Shown piece after piece: positions 5,928-9,127 of a stretch of DNA of 9,127 bases. The DNA lies in contig DBFJJM010000057.1 of the NCBI GenBank assembly GCA_048393175.1, positions 1-9,127 on the forward strand. The letters are read 5' to 3'. The notes beneath the pieces are model-generated. The model did no database searches, was not told where the DNA came from, and saw nothing but the letters and a program-made list of their open reading frames with translations. The translations under genes were made by a program, and so were the position numbers. The stretch's first letter is position 1, and each line of letters starts with the position of its first letter. Source of the DNA: Merdicola sp048393175. Its GTDB lineage: Bacteria; Bacillota; Clostridia; TANB77; CAG-508.

Positions 5928-6326
5928 TTATATATCGTTTCCGCACCAGAAGGTTCTAGAACCGCCATTTCCACCAATTGTATTAAAGGCATTCTCTTCA
6001 GACCATACGATATTACCATTTCTATTCAATATACGGACATCCATGCAATAATTACCAATTACTAATCCACTAACTACAACATTACAATTAAAACCTGATG
6101 TGGAACTGGCAACTGTTGCCCAAGAGGAACTTGAAACATATAAGGAGGATGTCGATGAAGGATATGGATAGTTATTTGCTCTTGTGACATTTGCCGAGAA
6201 TTCTGTAGTTAAGTCAGCTTCTGAAGGAGTACTTGTTGTAGCTGATGATACAGAAATGGACGACATCACTAATACTATTACCATTAGAGCAACAATAATT
6301 GACCGTAATTTAAACTTATTTTTCAC
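5928..6326 (-). CDS. Small secreted protein with three cysteines, family not recognised
   Basis: The start is the GTG at 6326, placed by AAAGGAG (6334-6340) with a 7-base spacer; the longer frame from ATG 6353 would run through that site. The 132-residue product opens with a classical signal peptide: a basic MKNKFKLRS, a hydrophobic IIVALMVIVLVM and a small-residue exit (SISVSSA) with probable cleavage after Ala29. The mature part of about 100 residues is rich in Ser and Thr in its first half (SSTSSLYVSSSSW). It ends with a structured block containing VVVSGLVIGNYCMDVRILN, GNIVWSEENAF and GSRTFWCGNDI. Three cysteines (in FNCNV, NYCMD and FWCGN) allow one disulfide. No sortase motif, lipobox or catalytic pattern is visible. 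A promoter could not be resolved with confidence; the strand upstream of the repeat at 6366 is AT-rich with only weak boxes. The gene sits wholly between inverted repeats. Confidence 0.8.
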   Translation of the reverse strand: MKNKFKLRSIIVALMVIVLVMSSISVSSATTSTPSEADLTTEFSANVTRANNYPYPSSTSSLYVSSSSWATVASSTSGFNCNVVVSGLVIGNYCMDVRILNRNGNIVWSEENAFNTIGGNGGSRTFWCGNDI

Positions 6327-6333
6327 GAAAATG

Positions 6334-6340
6334 CTCCTTT
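6334..6340 (-). promoter_or_regulatory. Ribosome binding site that selects GTG 6326
   Basis: AAAGGAG on the minus strand stands 7 bases before GTG 6326. The right inverted repeat ends immediately upstream of it at 6341. Confidence 0.8.
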
Positions 6341-6366
6341 CAAAATGATGCAAGACTAGATACAGT
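6341..6366 (-). repeat. Right inverted repeat of the secreted-protein cassette
   Basis: TGCAAGACTAGATA (6349-6362) is the exact reverse complement of 5890-5903, with further matches CAAAAT (6341-6346) and CAGT (6363-6366). It lies in the 5' leader of the secreted-protein gene, directly upstream of its ribosome binding site. I see no obvious target-site duplication outside the pair. Confidence 0.85.
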
Positions 6367-6504
6367 GAGGGTATGCTATTCCGTATGAAAAAAATAAAAC
6401 TTTCATAACAAAAAATGCAAGTTACTATACTTTTGGATATTGTAAAAATAATATTTGTGATAATAATTTATTTTTTAAACCATACTATAGTAATGGCAAA
6501 TAAT

Positions 6505-6533
6505 TTGACTTTTGGTATTTTTTATGCAATAAT
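6505..6533 (+). promoter_or_regulatory. Promoter of the AAA_14 ATPase gene
   Basis: TTGACT (6505-6510) is followed after 17 bases by AATAAT (6528-6533), and a TG pair at 6525-6526 gives an extended -10. Each hexamer matches consensus in five of six positions. The start codon lies 38 bases downstream of the -10 box. Confidence 0.75.
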
Positions 6534-6571
6534 GGAATTGAAATCCATATTTACATAAAAGGAGGTGGGAT

Positions 6572-7825
6572 ATGAATAATTATATAAAGAGACTATTAGA
6601 AGATGATATTGCTGAAAATAGCAAGTCATTTCCTGTAATCCTAGTTTGTGGGCCTAGACAAGTAGGAAAAACTACTATTTTAGAAAAGCTTTCTGGTAGC
6701 AAAGTAAACTATGTAAGTTTAGATGATCCTTTAGAAAGAAAAAATGCCAAAGAAGACCCTTCTTTATTTTTGGAAAATCATTCAGCTCCATTAATTATAG
6801 ATGAGATTCAAAATGCAACAGAATTATTACCATATATAAAAATGAAAGTAGATAAAGCTAGATTAGAATCTTTTCAAAATAACTCTACGAATGTAGGACT
6901 ATATTATTTAACTGGTTCTCAAATGTTTACTATGATGCAAAACGTAAGTGAAAGTTTGGCTGGTAGAGTTGGTATTATCGATATGTATGGTTTATCCTAT
7001 AGCGAACTAATTGGAAAAGAACAAACCTACTTTTTACCAACAAAAGATAGATGTAAGAAAAGAGAAAACTATCAAAGACCTGAAACTTTGGAAGTTTTCG
7101 GAAAGATTATTAGGGGTTCTTTCCCTGCACTTTATCAAAATGAGGCTATTCGTACTGAAAAGTTTTATAGTAGTTATCTAAGAACTTATTTAGAAAGAGA
7201 TATTAGAGGAATGATTACCATTAAAGAAGAGATGAAATTTTTAACATTTATATCAGCAGTAGCAGCAAGAACTGGGCAAGTCCTAAATTATGATAATATA
7301 GCAAGAGATGCACAAATAGATAATAAGACAGCAAAAAATTGGCTTAGTCTTTTAATAACTTCCGGATTAATCTATTTATTACAACCTTATTCCAATAATC
7401 CAACTACTAGAGTAATTAAAACGCCTAAAATGTATTTTACTGACACAGGTCTTGCTTGTTATTTAGCAGGTTACTCAGATGCAAAAACGTTAGAAAAAAG
7501 TGCTATCAATGGAAATTTGTTTGAAAATTACGTTGTCATGGAAATTGTAAAGTCTTTTGTAAATGATAATAAAGATCCTCGATTATATTTGAATTTTTAT
7601 CGAGATAGTAATCAGATTGAAATAGATTTAGTTATTACTATGAATAATATCGTTTATCCAGTAGAAATTAAGAAATCTAAAAATCCAGATAAAAATATGA
7701 TTAAAAATTTTAAGATATTAAATAAAGGAGAAAAAGAAATTGGCGAAGGTGGTATTATTTGTATGGTTGATAAGATAATACCTATTGACGAAAAAAATAT
7801 TGCTATACCAATTCAATGTATCTAA
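6572..7825 (+). CDS. AAA_14 / DUF4143-family P-loop ATPase
   Basis: The 417-residue protein belongs to a widespread, frequently transferred family of AAA+ ATPases whose physiological role is not settled. The N-terminal ATPase part carries Walker A GPRQVGKTT (27-35), Walker B LIIDEIQ (74-80), a sensor-like LTGSQ (113-117) and SLAGRV (128-133). The middle holds the family's YLRTYLERDIRG (202-213), then a helical, winged-helix-like stretch and KMYFTDTGLACYLAG (286-300). The C-terminal DUF4143 region resembles a PD-(D/E)xK nuclease fold: Glu318 in NLFENYV, Asp352 in IEIDLVI and Glu365-x-Lys367 in PVEIKKSK are in the expected order, so nuclease residues look intact. Start ATG 6572 follows AAAGGAGG by 6 bases. 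It is a single-gene unit with its own promoter and a strong terminator, and no partner gene or antitoxin adjoins it. Family assignment is firm; function is unknown. Confidence 0.9.
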   Translation: MNNYIKRLLEDDIAENSKSFPVILVCGPRQVGKTTILEKLSGSKVNYVSLDDPLERKNAKEDPSLFLENHSAPLIIDEIQNATELLPYIKMKVDKARLESFQNNSTNVGLYYLTGSQMFTMMQNVSESLAGRVGIIDMYGLSYSELIGKEQTYFLPTKDRCKKRENYQRPETLEVFGKIIRGSFPALYQNEAIRTEKFYSSYLRTYLERDIRGMITIKEEMKFLTFISAVAARTGQVLNYDNIARDAQIDNKTAKNWLSLLITSGLIYLLQPYSNNPTTRVIKTPKMYFTDTGLACYLAGYSDAKTLEKSAINGNLFENYVVMEIVKSFVNDNKDPRLYLNFYRDSNQIEIDLVITMNNIVYPVEIKKSKNPDKNMIKNFKILNKGEKEIGEGGIICMVDKIIPIDEKNIAIPIQCI

Positions 7826-7876
7826 GTTTTATATAGCAACTAAGACTGTTATAGAGAAAACCTTTTATCTATCGAT

Positions 7877-7920
7877 AAGTTCCGAAAAGTCAAAATGATA
7901 ATGACTTTTTGGAACTTTTT
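7877..7920 (+). terminator. Strong terminator after the ATPase gene
   Basis: AAGTTCCGAAAAGTC (7877-7891) pairs with GACTTTTTGGAACTT (7903-7917) over 15 bp with one G-T pair and an 11-base loop. The T run extends to 7920. It begins 51 bases after the stop codon. Confidence 0.88.
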
Positions 7921-7977
7921 CTTAATTAACTTATTTTACAAGAAAATCACAAATTTTGAGTAATAGAAAATATGCTC

Positions 7978-8009
7978 AGCAGAAAAACCATCTTGTTTTT
8001 CTGCTTTTT
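7978..8009 (+). terminator. Second terminator, upstream of smc
   Basis: AGCAGAAAAAC (7978-7988) and GTTTTTCTGCT (7995-8005) form a perfect 11-bp stem with a 6-base loop and a T run to 8009. No gene separates it from the preceding terminator. It may be the old terminator of whatever gene once preceded smc. Confidence 0.85.
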
Positions 8010-8026
8010 AGAATCTTGATAAAGTG

Positions 8027-8055
8027 TTGATTTATTAAGGAAAGTAAGGTATGAT
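8027..8055 (+). promoter_or_regulatory. Promoter of smc
   Basis: TTGATT (8027-8032) and TATGAT (8050-8055) are spaced by exactly 17 bases. They lie just after a terminator and 35 bases before the smc start codon, so smc begins its own transcription unit here. Confidence 0.8.
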
Positions 8056-8090
8056 ATAACAGAAAAATAAAACAAAGGTGAGAAGAAACA

Positions 8091-9127
8091 ATGTATTTAA
8101 AACAATTACAACTACAAGGATTTAAATCTTTTGCAGATAAAACCATATTAGAATTTATGCCAGGAATCACAACCGTTATCGGACCAAATGGCTCAGGAAA
8201 AAGTAATATCGCAGATGCGATTCGTTGGGTATTAGGCGAACAAAGTATGAAATCATTAAGAGGAGCAAAGTCAGAAGATATTATTTTTGCAGGGACCCAA
8301 AATAGAAAATCATTAGGCTTTGCAGAGGCTAGTTTATCTTTTGATAATTCTGACCATAAACTGCCAATTGAATATGCAGAAGTAGTCGTAACAAGAAGAA
8401 TTTATCGAAGTGGAGAGTCTGGCTACTTTATTAATAAAGTACCATGTCGTTTAAAAGATATTGTAGAACTTTTTATGGATACCGGAATTGGAAAAGATGG
8501 TTATTCTATTATAGGGCAAGGAAAAATTGATGAGATTTTAAGTAATAAATCAGAAGATAGAAGACATATTTTTGAAGAGGCAGCAGGAATTGTAAAATAT
8601 CGTTCGCGTAAGGAAGACTCAGAAAAGAAGTTAGAACATACCAAGTTAAACCTACTTCGTATTAATGATATTTTAGCAGAAATAGAAGGAAACATTGAAC
8701 CCTTAAAAGCACAATCAGAAAAGGCAAAAAAGTTTTTAAGTTTAAGAGAAGAACTAAAAGGAATGGAAATAGGGCTTTTCTTACAACAAATCGATAGTAA
8801 TAAAGAAAAGCTAGAACAAGTAAAACAAGATAAAGAAATAATGGAATCTACTTATAGACAAAAGGAAGAAGAAGCAGAAAAATTAAAACAAGAAAAGGAA
8901 CAAGTAAAACAGCAAGTGGATTCTCTTATTTTAGAAATTGAAAGATTACAAAATTTAGGATTTGAAAGTTCGAATCAAATTGAAAAATTAACTTCTCAGA
9001 TTAGTGTAGCAAAAGAAAGAATAACAGGAAATGAAGAAAATAAAGGAAGATACCAAAGTGAAATAGAAGAATTAAAACAAAGAATCGTTCTTCTAGAGGA
9101 AGAAAAAGAAAATAAAGTTTCAAAACG
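8091..9127 (+). CDS. smc: Chromosome segregation protein SMC, 3'-truncated by the window end
   Basis: SMC is the ATPase core of bacterial condensin; with ScpA and ScpB it loads near the origin and aligns chromosome arms. The frame stays open from ATG 8091 to the last base, giving 345 complete residues of a protein usually near 1,180. The N-terminal head is complete in its first half: MYLKQLQLQGFKSFADKT, Walker A GPNGSGKSN (31-39), IRWVLGEQS with the Q-loop Gln (44-52), FINKVPCRLKDI, and the IGQGKIDEILSNKSEDRR and FEEAAGIVKYR blocks leading out of the head. From about residue 170 the sequence becomes a heptad-like, Glu/Lys-rich coiled coil. AAAGGTG (8074-8080) precedes the start by about 10 bases. 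Many bacteria have rnc or acpP upstream of smc; here an accessory ATPase stands there instead. Confidence 0.97.
   Translation, partial: MYLKQLQLQGFKSFADKTILEFMPGITTVIGPNGSGKSNIADAIRWVLGEQSMKSLRGAKSEDIIFAGTQNRKSLGFAEASLSFDNSDHKLPIEYAEVVVTRRIYRSGESGYFINKVPCRLKDIVELFMDTGIGKDGYSIIGQGKIDEILSNKSEDRRHIFEEAAGIVKYRSRKEDSEKKLEHTKLNLLRINDILAEIEGNIEPLKAQSEKAKKFLSLREELKGMEIGLFLQQIDSNKEKLEQVKQDKEIMESTYRQKEEEAEKLKQEKEQVKQQVDSLILEIERLQNLGFESSNQIEKLTSQISVAKERITGNEENKGRYQSEIEELKQRIVLLEEEKENKVSK

Noticed and set aside
6327..6353. Nine-codon N-terminal extension of the secreted protein from ATG 6353
   Set aside because: The extension would run through the ribosome binding site at 6334-6340 and put charged residues before the signal peptide; GTG 6326 has ideal spacing.
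7976..8170. Minus-strand open frame over the smc start
   Set aside because: It runs across a terminator hairpin, the smc promoter and the conserved Walker A region of smc.
8501..8695. Minus-strand open frame inside smc
   Set aside because: It is antisense to the conserved head domain and has no ribosome binding site.

Overview
The window comes from an AT-rich Gram-positive chromosome, most likely a member of the Clostridia (Bacillota). The evidence is consensus AGGAGG-type ribosome binding sites, low GC, T-tailed hairpin terminators, a RodA/DusB/MazF(EndoA)/SMC gene complement and standard stop codons. I cannot name a species from sequence alone.

Left part (1-4380) is housekeeping-like. A 5'-truncated rodA (cell-wall glycosyltransferase of the SEDS family) is followed by dusB (tRNA dihydrouridine synthase). 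Next comes a membrane-anchored protein with the look of the clostridial GerS/LolA-like family, then an EndoA/MazF endoribonuclease with no antitoxin gene beside it. All four read rightwards and meet a convergent, stand-alone HD-GYP phosphodiesterase gene at a shared bidirectional terminator. The HD-GYP gene has a clear sigma-A promoter whose spacer is almost wholly filled by an inverted repeat.

Middle part (about 4381-7976) looks accessory. It opens with about 500 bases of roughly 20% GC DNA in which I see no gene. Next is an isolated minus-strand unit at 4886-5103 that encodes a 40-residue, very acidic protein of about 44% GC, with its own promoter, ribosome binding site and terminator. A membrane-anchored gene of the LolA-like type follows, broken by two opposite homopolymer frameshifts. 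A perfect 27-base palindrome lies next, then a small secreted cysteine-containing protein gene flanked by long imperfect inverted repeats. The last gene here is a AAA_14/DUF4143 ATPase with its own promoter and terminator.

Right part (7977-9127) returns to the core genome. A second terminator and a strong promoter precede the 5' end of smc, which runs off the window.

The genes do not form one pathway. The observations most worth following are the 40-residue protein unit and the inverted-repeat-flanked secreted-protein cassette. No CRISPR array, tRNA, rRNA or recognisable transposase is present.
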